Positions 15,140-22,526 of a DNA stretch of 22,526 nt are shown here, piece by piece; position 1 is the stretch's first letter; every line of letters begins with the position of its first letter. The stretch lies in the NCBI GenBank assembly GCA_964482325.1, contig CAYZXD010000037.1:1-22526 (forward strand), given 5' to 3'. The position numbers and the translations under genes are program-made. A model generated the notes under the pieces. The model did not search any database. It was given only the letters and a program-made list of their open reading frames with translations, and was not told the DNA's origin. This DNA comes from CAYZJV01 sp964482325 (GTDB taxonomy: Bacteria; Spirochaetota; Spirochaetia; Sphaerochaetales; Sphaerochaetaceae).

Positions 15140-16107
15140 CGCATCTGAGCAAAATCGGCTTCTGAAAGTTCAACCCCGGCAGCATATCCAGTTTCTTGAA
15201 ACCATATCTCTTTTGTCTCAATATGCTGAACAGTAAGGGTAATCGTTCCCATGATACTCTCGAGAATTGATCGCTCCATTTTCCCCTGTCTCGGGGCAGC
15301 AAGACGGGCAGCAGGTCCCATTTCAGCATTAAAGGTGATCAGCTGTTGTTTATCCCGTATCGTAATGGTGGCCTGTTGTTCATCACAGGAGAGACTCTGC
15401 ACGACAGCTCCCGTATAAGTGCCAAATCGTATCAGATTATTGGGAAGGTGCACGAACCCAAGAAAACCGGTGAATGAACGCCCTAAAAAGGGGATCTCTG
15501 CAATGGAGAGCATGCAGGAAACACCGTGTGTGGAAAACAGGTTGGACTGCATCCATATCCAGGCAGAAGGAAAGGACTGTCCCCAGTCTTTTTCTATATA
15601 ACCGCTTCCACCGGACCAGTTGATATCTTTCCGGTTAAAACGTAACGTTCCCTGCAAAGAATGATGCATAGATACAACCCCGTGGAAGCACTCCATGAAT
15701 GGGACATAAGCATACCACCCCATAATCCCGGGAGCGGTGAGACGTACCGGAAATGGTTGCACCTGCTGATGCACCACTGTCCCATTTAGCTGCAAATCTT
15801 CCTGGTCGATACACACGGTAATTTCATTGGTGCTGAAATGATTCGGTCCTATCATGATATCGAATTGGCGGGTATCTGCAGAAAATTGTTCAAAAGGGTA
15901 GGTAACATACCATCTTCTCTGATCGATGCTGCTGATCACCTGAATAAATGCGTGTCGGTCAATCCCATTGGTCTCCAAGGCAATGCCGGGAATTATGGCG
16001 AGGACTTCATCGTCCTTTGCCATTTTTAAATACCATCCTTCAAAATAGGAGTGCTTTTTACGTCTCCCTTGAAATACCGGTGGATGAAACAGAGAATATA
16101 TGCTCAC
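15136..16107 (-). CDS. Tocopherol-cyclase-like protein
   Basis: A 323-residue protein with the marks of the tocopherol cyclase family (plant VTE1 type): SYFEGWYLKM near the N-terminus (about 20-29), GWYAYVPFMECFHGVVSM (about 130-147) and GYIEKDWGQSFPSAWIWMQS (169-188). No signal peptide is seen. In plants and cyanobacteria the enzyme closes the chromanol ring; bacterial relatives outside phototrophs have no settled role, so only the family is claimed. A GTG at 16107 is chosen because GAGGGAGG (complement of 16113-16120) lies 5 nt before it; a GTG at 16113 falls inside that site. The gene is 54 nt downstream of the BNR/RCC1 gene and may share its transcript. Its 3' end overlaps the convergent DUF1207-like gene by 4 nt. 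Confidence 0.87.
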   Translation of the reverse strand: MSIYSLFHPPVFQGRRKKHSYFEGWYLKMAKDDEVLAIIPGIALETNGIDRHAFIQVISSIDQRRWYVTYPFEQFSADTRQFDIMIGPNHFSTNEITVCIDQEDLQLNGTVVHQQVQPFPVRLTAPGIMGWYAYVPFMECFHGVVSMHHSLQGTLRFNRKDINWSGGSGYIEKDWGQSFPSAWIWMQSNLFSTHGVSCMLSIAEIPFLGRSFTGFLGFVHLPNNLIRFGTYTGAVVQSLSCDEQQATITIRDKQQLITFNAEMGPAARLAAPRQGKMERSILESIMGTITLTVQHIETKEIWFQETGYAAGVELSEADFAQMR

Positions 16108-16112
16108 AATCA

Positions 16113-16120
16113 CCTCCCTC
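16113..16120 (-). promoter_or_regulatory. Ribosome binding site deciding the tocopherol-cyclase-like start
   Basis: GAGGGAGG on the minus strand lies 5 nt before the GTG at 16107 and overlaps the upstream GTG at 16113, which therefore cannot use it. Confidence 0.7.
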
Positions 16121-16161
16121 TGATAACATCATGTCATACAGGTCTCAGCATCGAACTATCA

Positions 16162-18723
16162 TCAGAAGGAGAATACCTTTTGCCAATACGGCCGGTATCC
16201 CTGAGTCATATCTCCCAGTTGATAATTATCGTTCATTCCGGCAGTCCACACCGTCCCATCTGCTTTCAATACTACCGCATGATCTTTGCCGCCGGCTACA
16301 TCAGCTACATCGTTAAGGACCGGTATAAAATCAGCAGAAGAGACCATGGTTCGGTTACTATCGGTACCGAATTGCCCGAATTTATTGCTGCCAGCAGCTT
16401 TGAGCGTACCATCCTGCATCACGAGGAAGCTCGTGTAATCACACGTTGCGATATCGACTACTCCCGTGGCAACAGTAGTGAACGTATTTTTTGCTCTGGT
16501 GGTTCCATCTCCTAACTGACCCTGAGTATTACTACCGGTGGCCATAACCGTACCGTCTTTTAACAGTACCAGGGTGTGAGAGGAACCGCTGGCTATTGCA
16601 TGTACCTCATCCATTATGAACGTCGGTTGAAGCACCTTTACCTGTTGTCCCAACCCCAGCTGTCCATCCTGATTTTCGCCAAATCCATAGAGTTCTCCCG
16701 CTGAGGTGATCAGGAACGAACTATTGCGCATATTTGCAAAAACTTTTTCACCTCCCTCGAATATCTGAACCGGTTGCGTGCGGGAGCTGGTACTCCCATC
16801 CCCAAGCTGCCCGTAATTGTTCAATCCGAGAGCCCATACGCTTCCATCAGACTGGACAAACAGGGTATGTCCGTACCCGGCTGCAGCGCTGATGACACTA
16901 TCGGCCAGACGGAACAGGGAGAGGCGATCCTGTTTAGTCCCGTCGCCAATTTGTCCATCATTATTTCTTCCTGATGCATAGAGAATCTGATCATCAGATA
17001 GGAACAGCGTGTGCCCCATGCCGCTGACGACATCTGAAACTTTTGAACGAATCGGTGTAAAAGCCTTCTTATACTCGGTACCTCCATCAGCAAACTGTCC
17101 CCAGGCATTCAGGCCGGTAGCGAATATCATACCGGATGAGCCGATTATAAACGAGTTGAATTTGCCGGCAGATACCCGATCATGCGTTATCCGCTGTGCT
17201 GGAAGCGACGGCAAGGTAGCAACTTCTGATGGTTTTTGCATGCCATCACTGGTAATAGAGAAATGGGCAGTCATACCGATAGTCATATCATCAAGAATTC
17301 CCAGAGCCAGCAGATAGCTAGCCCCTTCTTGCAACGTAAGGCTAAGATGATCGTACAAAGAGGTACCATCAAAATTTTCTGCTAATACATCCTCTGCACT
17401 TGCATCCATGTCATAAACTGAAAAATACAAAGGTATGGTATCCTGCGTGAGGTGCGTGATTGTATACTCGCCATGTTCGGGGACCGAGAACAGTACCATG
17501 GGCATGCCGGTATTCATCACAACGCCGAAAGGCTTACTACTGTCGGAGAGCTCAACCAGTCCTATCGGATTGGGAGTATATACCGGTTCCGATGTTCTGT
17601 TCAGCATAGGACCATGGACGATAATCCCTCCACGCCCGTCATGACGGGCAAAAAGAACCTCATCTGCAGCGCTGAGAATATCTGCACTCCATTGGTACGA
17701 GGTGGGAGTTAACAGTGAAGTGAGCAGGCCTTGTTCCCAGGATTCACCATGATCGGTACTGCTTAAACAGTTGTATGCACCGGTAATGGGATTGAGATAG
17801 ATCGCCGTGATCGTGCCATCCGCCGTGATGGCGAGATGTACTGATACCACTGAATTCCGAGAGGGTATCAGATCTCCATCGCCATACACCGGCCAGAAGT
17901 CGGGGGAAGTGGTGGTCGCATCTTCGATGCGCAGGATGGTAAGGCCATCACCGGTGAATGCAGCGAGAAACACCAAGTCAGGGTCCTGAGGATCTACTGC
18001 AAGAGCGAGCTGTCCTCCCGCAGAAGGTGCGATTCTAGTTATGGTCCAAGAGTCTCCATCATCCTGAGATACACCCAGTTTTACCGCATACTCATCGTTA
18101 TTATCCTGGTAGATGGTGTAGAGATTCCCATGGAGTGCCTGCAGATGTCCCGAGTATCCAGTCGAATTGGAATCATACAAGCGCGTAAAATCGAGAGATG
18201 AAAGGTAACTGCGGCCATGGTCGGTAGAAACGGCATGATTGTAGTCCCAATAGGCACTGTGTCGGTGAAACATGATGTGGATATTACTCTGTTCATCGAT
18301 AGCCATATCCTGTATAGATGCATTTTGTCGTGAAGGAATCACCGCTACCGGTGAAGTGAAGGAGTAACCTCCATCGGTACTCGATACCGTGAAAAGTTGA
18401 CCGGTATCAGCATATCCCAGTATCACGAGCGATCCGGATGCTGCGAGACCCTGGAGAGAACCATTTTTGACTTCTGTAATGGGTGAAGAAGTCCATGAAA
18501 TATTATCCTGCGAGCGGGAAAGGTATATTTGCCCGTCATCACCCTGATAAGCAAGTACAATATCCTCATCTGTCTGTGCAATATAGAGATGATTCCCTAT
18601 ACCGCTGAGTGCGTCAGCACTGATGAGGGTTTCTCTTGTCTCCAGATCGGTTACCTCTGCACCTGGCAGAAGAAGAGAAACGAAACAGAATATCAGGATA
18701 GCGAGAATATATCGTTTTTTCAT
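16162..18723 (-). CDS. Secreted BNR/sialidase-like plus RCC1 beta-propeller protein
   Basis: An 853-residue exported protein, probably with two propellers. A signal peptide covers about residues 1-21 (MKKRYIL, hydrophobic core, LLLPGA). Residues ~30-375 hold five Asp-box-like motifs of the BNR type: SQDNISW (71-77), SSTDGGYSF (114-122), STDHGRSY (166-173), SQDDGDSW (219-226) and STDHGESW (322-329). A beta domain follows (~380-495). Residues ~520-853 carry seven RCC1 repeats, each with a (G)HTLFL-type strand and a GxNxxGQxGDG turn, spaced 48-51 residues, enough for a full seven-bladed propeller. No sialidase catalytic set was recognised, so it is more likely a binding or surface protein than a glycosidase. 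ATG at 18723 has GGAGAG (complement of 18731-18736) 7 nt upstream; a GTG at 18738 lies beyond that site. Confidence 0.9.
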   Translation of the reverse strand: MKKRYILAILIFCFVSLLLPGAEVTDLETRETLISADALSGIGNHLYIAQTDEDIVLAYQGDDGQIYLSRSQDNISWTSSPITEVKNGSLQGLAASGSLVILGYADTGQLFTVSSTDGGYSFTSPVAVIPSRQNASIQDMAIDEQSNIHIMFHRHSAYWDYNHAVSTDHGRSYLSSLDFTRLYDSNSTGYSGHLQALHGNLYTIYQDNNDEYAVKLGVSQDDGDSWTITRIAPSAGGQLALAVDPQDPDLVFLAAFTGDGLTILRIEDATTTSPDFWPVYGDGDLIPSRNSVVSVHLAITADGTITAIYLNPITGAYNCLSSTDHGESWEQGLLTSLLTPTSYQWSADILSAADEVLFARHDGRGGIIVHGPMLNRTSEPVYTPNPIGLVELSDSSKPFGVVMNTGMPMVLFSVPEHGEYTITHLTQDTIPLYFSVYDMDASAEDVLAENFDGTSLYDHLSLTLQEGASYLLALGILDDMTIGMTAHFSITSDGMQKPSEVATLPSLPAQRITHDRVSAGKFNSFIIGSSGMIFATGLNAWGQFADGGTEYKKAFTPIRSKVSDVVSGMGHTLFLSDDQILYASGRNNDGQIGDGTKQDRLSLFRLADSVISAAAGYGHTLFVQSDGSVWALGLNNYGQLGDGSTSSRTQPVQIFEGGEKVFANMRNSSFLITSAGELYGFGENQDGQLGLGQQVKVLQPTFIMDEVHAIASGSSHTLVLLKDGTVMATGSNTQGQLGDGTTRAKNTFTTVATGVVDIATCDYTSFLVMQDGTLKAAGSNKFGQFGTDSNRTMVSSADFIPVLNDVADVAGGKDHAVVLKADGTVWTAGMNDNYQLGDMTQGYRPYWQKVFSF

Positions 18724-18757
18724 GCCAACTCTCTCCACGATCAGTTTAGGTGGTATT

Positions 18758-18785
18758 AGTGTACGATGAATAAGGTCATAATGAA
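18758..18785 (-). promoter_or_regulatory. Possible promoter of the BNR/RCC1 gene
   Basis: On the minus strand TTCATT (complement of 18780-18785) and TACACT (complement of 18758-18763) are 16 nt apart, about 34 nt before the ATG. The -35 box is a weak match. Placement after the amidohydrolase gene fits. Confidence 0.3.
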
Positions 18786-18888
18786 ATAAAAATCAGCAAT
18801 TCCTCCATAGCCGATCAAATAGAGAGGTCTGTTAATTTTCTTTCCCGTTTATTGGGAGCAAATATTTCTCAATATGTAATCACAATTC

Positions 18889-20148
18889 CTACCACCGCTG
18901 ATCGATAAGGATTTGCTTATACGCAGCGATAACCTGATCTTCGTTGCAAGTAGTACATCGGCCATCTCTGAGCACGAACCGGCCCTGTATCATGAGATGT
19001 TTTACCAGAGAAGCATGTCCGGTATTGATCACATTGTGCAATACATTTGAGAAGGTCGCTTCTTCAATTAAGGGATCGAATTGGTGTGTGTGCTCTAAAA
19101 AGCAGAGATCGGCATCTGATCCGACTTCGATGATTCCCCGATATCCTATATCATGGCCGATAGCCGCTGCATTTCTATTGGCCATGGCAAATACCTGCTG
19201 GGCAAGATGAGGGATCTGAGACTTGCCGGTACTGAGTTCTGTGTATAAAAACCGCATACAGTCCCACATGTCGTGGTCAAGAAAATCGGTACCAAGGGTC
19301 ACCTGGACTCCCTGTGCAAGCATATCTGCCACGGGCATGAATCCTTCTCCAATACGCTGAGAAGATACCGGGCAACATACTACGGTTGCCTTCCGCTGAG
19401 CTAGCAATGCGATATCTGCTGCATCGGCTAAGATGCAATGAAATAGCATTGCACGAACATCTAACAGCCCATGGGACTCCATCAGTTGGATGGTGGACAT
19501 GCCGAATTTCTGATACATCATCTGTTGACGCCAGGTATTTTCCAGACAGTGCGTCATCAGTATTTTCTCAGGATGGCGGGATCGCAGAGCGACAATGGAT
19601 TGCAGTGCATCTTCAGTGAGATCTTCCTCCTCGGGAAGATGGATACCCGTGGTGAGCCGAGTACACGCAGGCTGCTCAGGCGGGATCTGATCGTACCAGT
19701 CAATCACCGCTTTGAGTCCGATTTCCTCGGCACAGGACTGCAGTACTTCGTGTGAATCGTCTGCCTGCCCGGTTTCCACGATAAAACCGACACCGTGGTG
19801 AAAATACTGCAGGTAGGAGTACTGTACGAGGGTTCTGAACTCGGGAGTCGGTACTATCCTATCCAGATAATCAAACAATCGTGACTGAAGCGTTCCTTGA
19901 GGAGAGTCATCACACCAGCGTGTCATCTCTATACCGATGAATAACCCTTTCAAGATAGTATCGGGGGAATGCACATGACAATCAGCAAGAGCCGGGATGA
20001 TCAGTAATCCCGAACAATCCATGCAATCTTCCCCCGCTGATGGTGAAAGTGTATCTTCAATTCTCACAATAGTGTCATCGAGCACCTGTATATCCCCAGT
20101 ATGCAGTCGATGATCTGATCCAATGAATACAGTGTTTTGTAATATCAT
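18889..20148 (-). CDS. Amidohydrolase, ATZ/TRZ (cytosine-deaminase-like) family
   Basis: A cytosolic metal-dependent deaminase or hydrolase of about 419 residues; the substrate is unknown. Numbering from ATG 20148: the small beta domain is at the N-terminus, the HxH metal motif in DCHVHSP (His58, His60), then HCLEN (His200, Glu203), LFHC (His237), CPVSS, and LGTDFLDHD with metal Asp288. The C-terminal part GSDADLCFLE returns to the beta domain. The HxxE pair and the Asp are consistent with a deaminase such as those acting on guanine, methylthioadenosine or triazines. The start is uncertain: ATG 20148 gives the family-like MILQNTVFIG opening, while ATG 20181 adds 11 residues; neither has a Shine-Dalgarno site. 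The gene is divergent from the dioxygenase gene with an AT-rich spacer. No clear terminator was found after it. Confidence 0.87.
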   Translation of the reverse strand: MILQNTVFIGSDHRLHTGDIQVLDDTIVRIEDTLSPSAGEDCMDCSGLLIIPALADCHVHSPDTILKGLFIGIEMTRWCDDSPQGTLQSRLFDYLDRIVPTPEFRTLVQYSYLQYFHHGVGFIVETGQADDSHEVLQSCAEEIGLKAVIDWYDQIPPEQPACTRLTTGIHLPEEEDLTEDALQSIVALRSRHPEKILMTHCLENTWRQQMMYQKFGMSTIQLMESHGLLDVRAMLFHCILADAADIALLAQRKATVVCCPVSSQRIGEGFMPVADMLAQGVQVTLGTDFLDHDMWDCMRFLYTELSTGKSQIPHLAQQVFAMANRNAAAIGHDIGYRGIIEVGSDADLCFLEHTHQFDPLIEEATFSNVLHNVINTGHASLVKHLMIQGRFVLRDGRCTTCNEDQVIAAYKQILIDQRW

Positions 20149-20274
20149 GATCACAACATAACATAAATAATCGTTATACATATAAAGTTATAGATAAAAA
20201 GATATGATGGTAATGACTCGAAAATATCACATCTCTGATATACACTGTGACTGATTTGAAAAGAGAGGATAGCG
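20149..20274. promoter_or_regulatory. AT-rich divergent promoter region
   Basis: Spacer between the amidohydrolase (minus) and the dioxygenase (plus). On the plus strand TATACACT (20239-20246) could serve as a -10 region, with only a weak -35 near 20218. On the minus strand several TATAAC/TATATG-like boxes lie at about 20167-20190, before ATG 20148. GAGAGGA (20263-20269) is the ribosome binding site of the plus-strand gene. No single promoter pair is convincing. Confidence 0.35.
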
Positions 20275-21042
20275 ATGAAAGCACAGATAATCTATTTTTC
20301 ACATGGTGGAGGGCCGCTTCCCTTGCTAGGCGATCCATTACATGAATCGATGGTTCGTTTTATGAAACAGCTGGGAACCACATTGAAACGTCCTGATGCG
20401 ATTGTGATGATTAGTGCTCATTGGGAAGAATCAAAGCCAACAATCACCGCATCAGAACACCCCTCTCTCCTCTACGATTATTATGGGTTCCCTGAAGAAG
20501 CCTATGAGATCACCTATCCTGCAAAGGGAGATTTGCATCTTGCCAATCGGATAGCTACTCTTCTAGGAGATGCGGTATTGGATACGAAGAGGGGTTTTGA
20601 TCACGGGATGTTCATTCCTCTTTCCTTGATGTATCCAGATGCTGCTATTCCCACGGTACAGCTTTCATTGCTCGCATCTCTTTCTCCCGAGGATCATTGG
20701 GATATGGGAGAAAAGTTACAGCCTTTGCTTGATGAGAATATACTTATCATCGGATCAGGTTTTTCCTTTCATAACATGTGGCAATTCTGGAGAGAGGATG
20801 ATGAGAAGAACCATGCTTTCCAAAATTTTCTGATCGATACCTGTAGTAGAAAGATAAACCTAGCAGAAAGTAAAAGAGCATTAATTCACTGGGAAGAAGC
20901 TCCCTTTGCACGATACTGTCATCCAAGAGAGGAACATCTGCTGCCTCTTCTGGTATGCCAAGCCATGGCCCAGAGAGCAGGTGAAGTGGTGTTTGACGAT
21001 CGGATCATTGGACGCAGATCGGTGGCATTCCTATGGGGTTAA
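20275..21042 (+). CDS. YgiD/DODA-type extradiol ring-cleavage dioxygenase
   Basis: A 255-residue enzyme of the class III extradiol dioxygenase (LigB-like) superfamily, DODA branch, which opens catechol rings such as that of L-DOPA using a single metal ion. Histidines at the expected places are SHGGGP (His10), SAHWE (His49), GFDHGMFIPL (His110), FSFHN (His166) and the C-terminal HPREEH (His216, His221). It lines up along its length with E. coli YgiD by eye, and the length is usual. GAGAGGA (20263-20269) lies 5 nt before ATG. No other aromatic-ring degradation genes are seen nearby, so the physiological substrate is open. The divergent amidohydrolase may be a functional partner, but nothing in the sequence proves it. 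Confidence 0.9.
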   Translation: MKAQIIYFSHGGGPLPLLGDPLHESMVRFMKQLGTTLKRPDAIVMISAHWEESKPTITASEHPSLLYDYYGFPEEAYEITYPAKGDLHLANRIATLLGDAVLDTKRGFDHGMFIPLSLMYPDAAIPTVQLSLLASLSPEDHWDMGEKLQPLLDENILIIGSGFSFHNMWQFWREDDEKNHAFQNFLIDTCSRKINLAESKRALIHWEEAPFARYCHPREEHLLPLLVCQAMAQRAGEVVFDDRIIGRRSVAFLWG

Positions 21043-21218
21043 GCACATCTCAGACTTAGTGATACAAGGCATCTCCCATTTTGTACAAGAAGATGAAAAT
21101 GCAATATTTACTACTTTCTCATCGTCCATAGAAAGAACATCACGTAAAATAGTGGTATTTTGAGACTTTTGAAGTTGCTCAATTTTATGATAAACTTTTC
21201 GTGACGGCTAGAGATGAA

Positions 21219-21224
21219 AAGGAG
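21219..21224 (+). promoter_or_regulatory. Ribosome binding site deciding the aminotransferase start
   Basis: AAGGAG lies 7 nt before the ATG at 21232. The in-frame ATG at 21214 lies upstream of this site and has no comparable site of its own. Confidence 0.75.
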
Positions 21225-21231
21225 TTGCTCT

Positions 21232-22353
21232 ATGCGTAATTTTGAGCTTGAAGTGTATTTATCACAATGGGAATTTAGAGCCCGATACCATATGACTGCC
21301 TCCGATATTGAGAGTATGACGGTGGCAGAGTTGTTAGCCCTGTTACCAAAATCCCAGTATGCTGCATGGGAAAATCTCCGGCTCGGATACACGGAAACCT
21401 ATGGGTCCCCTGAGTTGCTCGCTGAGATTGCCAAAACCTACGACCGTATGAATTCTGACGATATTCTCTGCTTTGCAGGTGCAGAAGAGGGGATCTATAT
21501 TGCCATGCAAGTGCTGTTGCATGCAGAAGACCATGCCGTGGTGATCGTGCCGAATTATCAGGCATCAGAGACCATTCCCATGAGTATCTGTGACGTTACC
21601 GGGGTAGCGCTCCAGCCGGAAGATGGATGGCAGCTCGATATCGATCGGGTGAAAAAATCACTGAAGCCGAATACCAAGCTGATCGTAATAAACTTTCCCC
21701 ATAACCCCACTGGTGCCATTCTGGAAAAAGAACGATTTGATGCACTGATTCAATTGTGCAAAGAACGCGATATCTATCTGTTCAGCGACGAAGTATATCG
21801 CCTCATTGAGCGGGATATGTCGTTGCGGTTACCGCAGGTTGCCGATGTATACGAAAAAGGCCTCTCACTGAATGTTATGTCGAAAACGTATGGACTTCCC
21901 GGTTTACGTATCGGATGGATCGCCACTAAAGATCATGAGCTGCTACAGCAGATGGAACGTTATAAACACTATCTTTCTATCTGTAACGCTGCACCGAGTG
22001 AGTTTCTTGCGACAATTGCATTGCAGGCAAAGGAACACATCCTTACACAAAATCGGAAACTGGTGAATCACAATGCTCGGTTGCTCGATGATTTCTTTTC
22101 TGAATTCCCCGACTTGTTCGAATGGATTCGTCCCGATGGCGGGTGTGTCGGATTCCCCCGTTATACGGGGAAAGAGGGAGCTGATGTTTTCTGTGAAGAT
22201 CTGCTTAAAAACAGTGGAGTGTTGTTATTGCCACCCAAAGTGTATAGTTCACAGCTTACACCGACACCATCTGACCGGTTCAGGATCGGATTCGGCAGGA
22301 AACAGGTGGAAGAGGGTTTAGAGGCATTTCGTAGATACCTTTTAAACAGATAA
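21232..22353 (+). CDS. Fold-type I PLP aminotransferase (class I/II)
   Basis: A 373-residue PLP enzyme of the aspartate-aminotransferase fold. Numbering from ATG 21232: substrate/PLP region GYTETYGSPEL (about 52-62), the cofactor Asn in NFPHNPTG (Asn158), SDEVY (Asp186, Tyr189), Schiff-base lysine in MSKTYGLPGLRIGW (Lys218) with the phosphate-contacting Arg226, and the C-terminal RFRIGFGR holding the likely carboxylate-binding arginine. Length is at the short end of the family but no motif is missing. The amino donor and acceptor cannot be told. It lies 189 nt after the dioxygenase gene on the same strand, with no strong terminator between, so either a separate unit or weak co-transcription is possible. 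The start is set by AAGGAG at 21219-21224. Confidence 0.92.
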   Translation: MRNFELEVYLSQWEFRARYHMTASDIESMTVAELLALLPKSQYAAWENLRLGYTETYGSPELLAEIAKTYDRMNSDDILCFAGAEEGIYIAMQVLLHAEDHAVVIVPNYQASETIPMSICDVTGVALQPEDGWQLDIDRVKKSLKPNTKLIVINFPHNPTGAILEKERFDALIQLCKERDIYLFSDEVYRLIERDMSLRLPQVADVYEKGLSLNVMSKTYGLPGLRIGWIATKDHELLQQMERYKHYLSICNAAPSEFLATIALQAKEHILTQNRKLVNHNARLLDDFFSEFPDLFEWIRPDGGCVGFPRYTGKEGADVFCEDLLKNSGVLLLPPKVYSSQLTPTPSDRFRIGFGRKQVEEGLEAFRRYLLNR

Positions 22354-22357
22354 TCAT

Positions 22358-22492
22358 ATGGATACGGTGAATAAAGGGACACAGGAAATGGTTCTCACAT
22401 CTTTGGAATCAACATTGCATAAGTTATCGAAGGCTTCTCTAGGCATCGTGAGAAAAGGTGGAAATCCAAACCTAGTAGTTTGTAACATCTAA
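22358..22492 (+). CDS. Doubtful 44-codon open frame
   Basis: An ATG 4 nt after the aminotransferase stop opens a 44-residue frame of ordinary composition, ending in TAA at 22490-22492. No Shine-Dalgarno site precedes it and I recognise no family. It could be a small coupled gene or chance. Confidence 0.15.
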   Translation: MDTVNKGTQEMVLTSLESTLHKLSKASLGIVRKGGNPNLVVCNI

Positions 22493-22495
22493 AAG

Positions 22496-22524
22496 TTGCA
22501 TAAATAGCTCCAGTGAACTATACT
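22496..22524 (+). promoter_or_regulatory. Promoter pointing out of the window
   Basis: TTGCAT (22496-22501) and TATACT (22519-22524) are separated by exactly 17 nt, close to the sigma-70 consensus. It would drive a gene that starts beyond the right edge. Confidence 0.55.
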
Positions 22525-22526
22525 TC

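Noticed and set aside
15948..16515. Two overlapping plus-strand frames across the junction of the tocopherol-cyclase-like and BNR/RCC1 genes
   Set aside because: They are antisense to two well-supported genes and have no start signal.
16165..17166. Repeats in the RCC1 region as a DNA tandem repeat or CRISPR-like array
   Set aside because: The repetition is at protein level only (48-51 residues) with divergent DNA; there are no identical repeats or spacers.
21150..21176. Possible terminator ATCAC...GTGGT followed by ATTTT after the dioxygenase gene
   Set aside because: The stem is only five pairs with one G-T and the T-run is short, so it is too weak to claim.

Overview
This window looks like a stretch of a Gram-negative (diderm) bacterial chromosome, most likely a free-living spirochaete of the Spirochaeta/Sphaerochaeta type. 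The basis is a TolC/RND envelope pump whose adaptor lacks the usual alpha-hairpin, as in Borrelia BesA, a 5'-nucleotidase behind a Pro/Ala-rich linker, outer-membrane-type beta proteins, mid-range GC, and clear Shine-Dalgarno sites. The lineage is inferred from gene content; no rRNA or other marker gene is present. I saw no tRNA, rRNA, CRISPR array, insertion sequence or phage gene.

Layout. Positions 1-1578 hold the 3' part of a UshA/YfkN-like 5'-nucleotidase, closed by a strong terminator. Positions 1757-2158 hold a small two-helix membrane protein with a Cys/His-rich tail, with its own promoter and terminator. Positions 2298-8032 form a plus-strand tripartite efflux operon: TolC-like channel, membrane-anchored adaptor, RND pump, then a 90-residue PII-like protein that overlaps the pump gene by 14 nt. 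On the minus strand, 13180 down to 7986, is a four-gene polyamine operon with gaps of 6, 3 and 11 nt: speA, carboxyspermidine dehydrogenase, nspC-type decarboxylase, speB. Its last gene runs 47 nt antisense into the PII-like gene.

Divergent from speA is a small nitroreductase (13315-13884). After a 316-nt gap holding a terminator and a promoter comes an exported DUF1207-like beta protein (14201-15139). It converges on a minus-strand pair: a secreted BNR plus RCC1 beta-propeller protein (18723-16162) followed by a tocopherol-cyclase-like protein (16107-15136). The right end has an ATZ/TRZ-type amidohydrolase (minus, 20148-18889), a divergent YgiD/DODA-type extradiol dioxygenase (20275-21042) and a fold-type I aminotransferase (21232-22353). 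The last 30 bases contain a good promoter aimed out of the window.

How the genes work together. The polyamine operon encodes a complete route from arginine to spermidine: arginine to agmatine (SpeA), agmatine to putrescine (SpeB), putrescine plus aspartate semialdehyde to carboxyspermidine (dehydrogenase), then decarboxylation to spermidine (NspC-type), without S-adenosylmethionine decarboxylase. The efflux operon encodes all three envelope parts plus a cytosolic PII-like partner that may sense a small molecule or the state of the pump. The BNR/RCC1, tocopherol-cyclase-like and DUF1207-like genes are the least understood part of the window.
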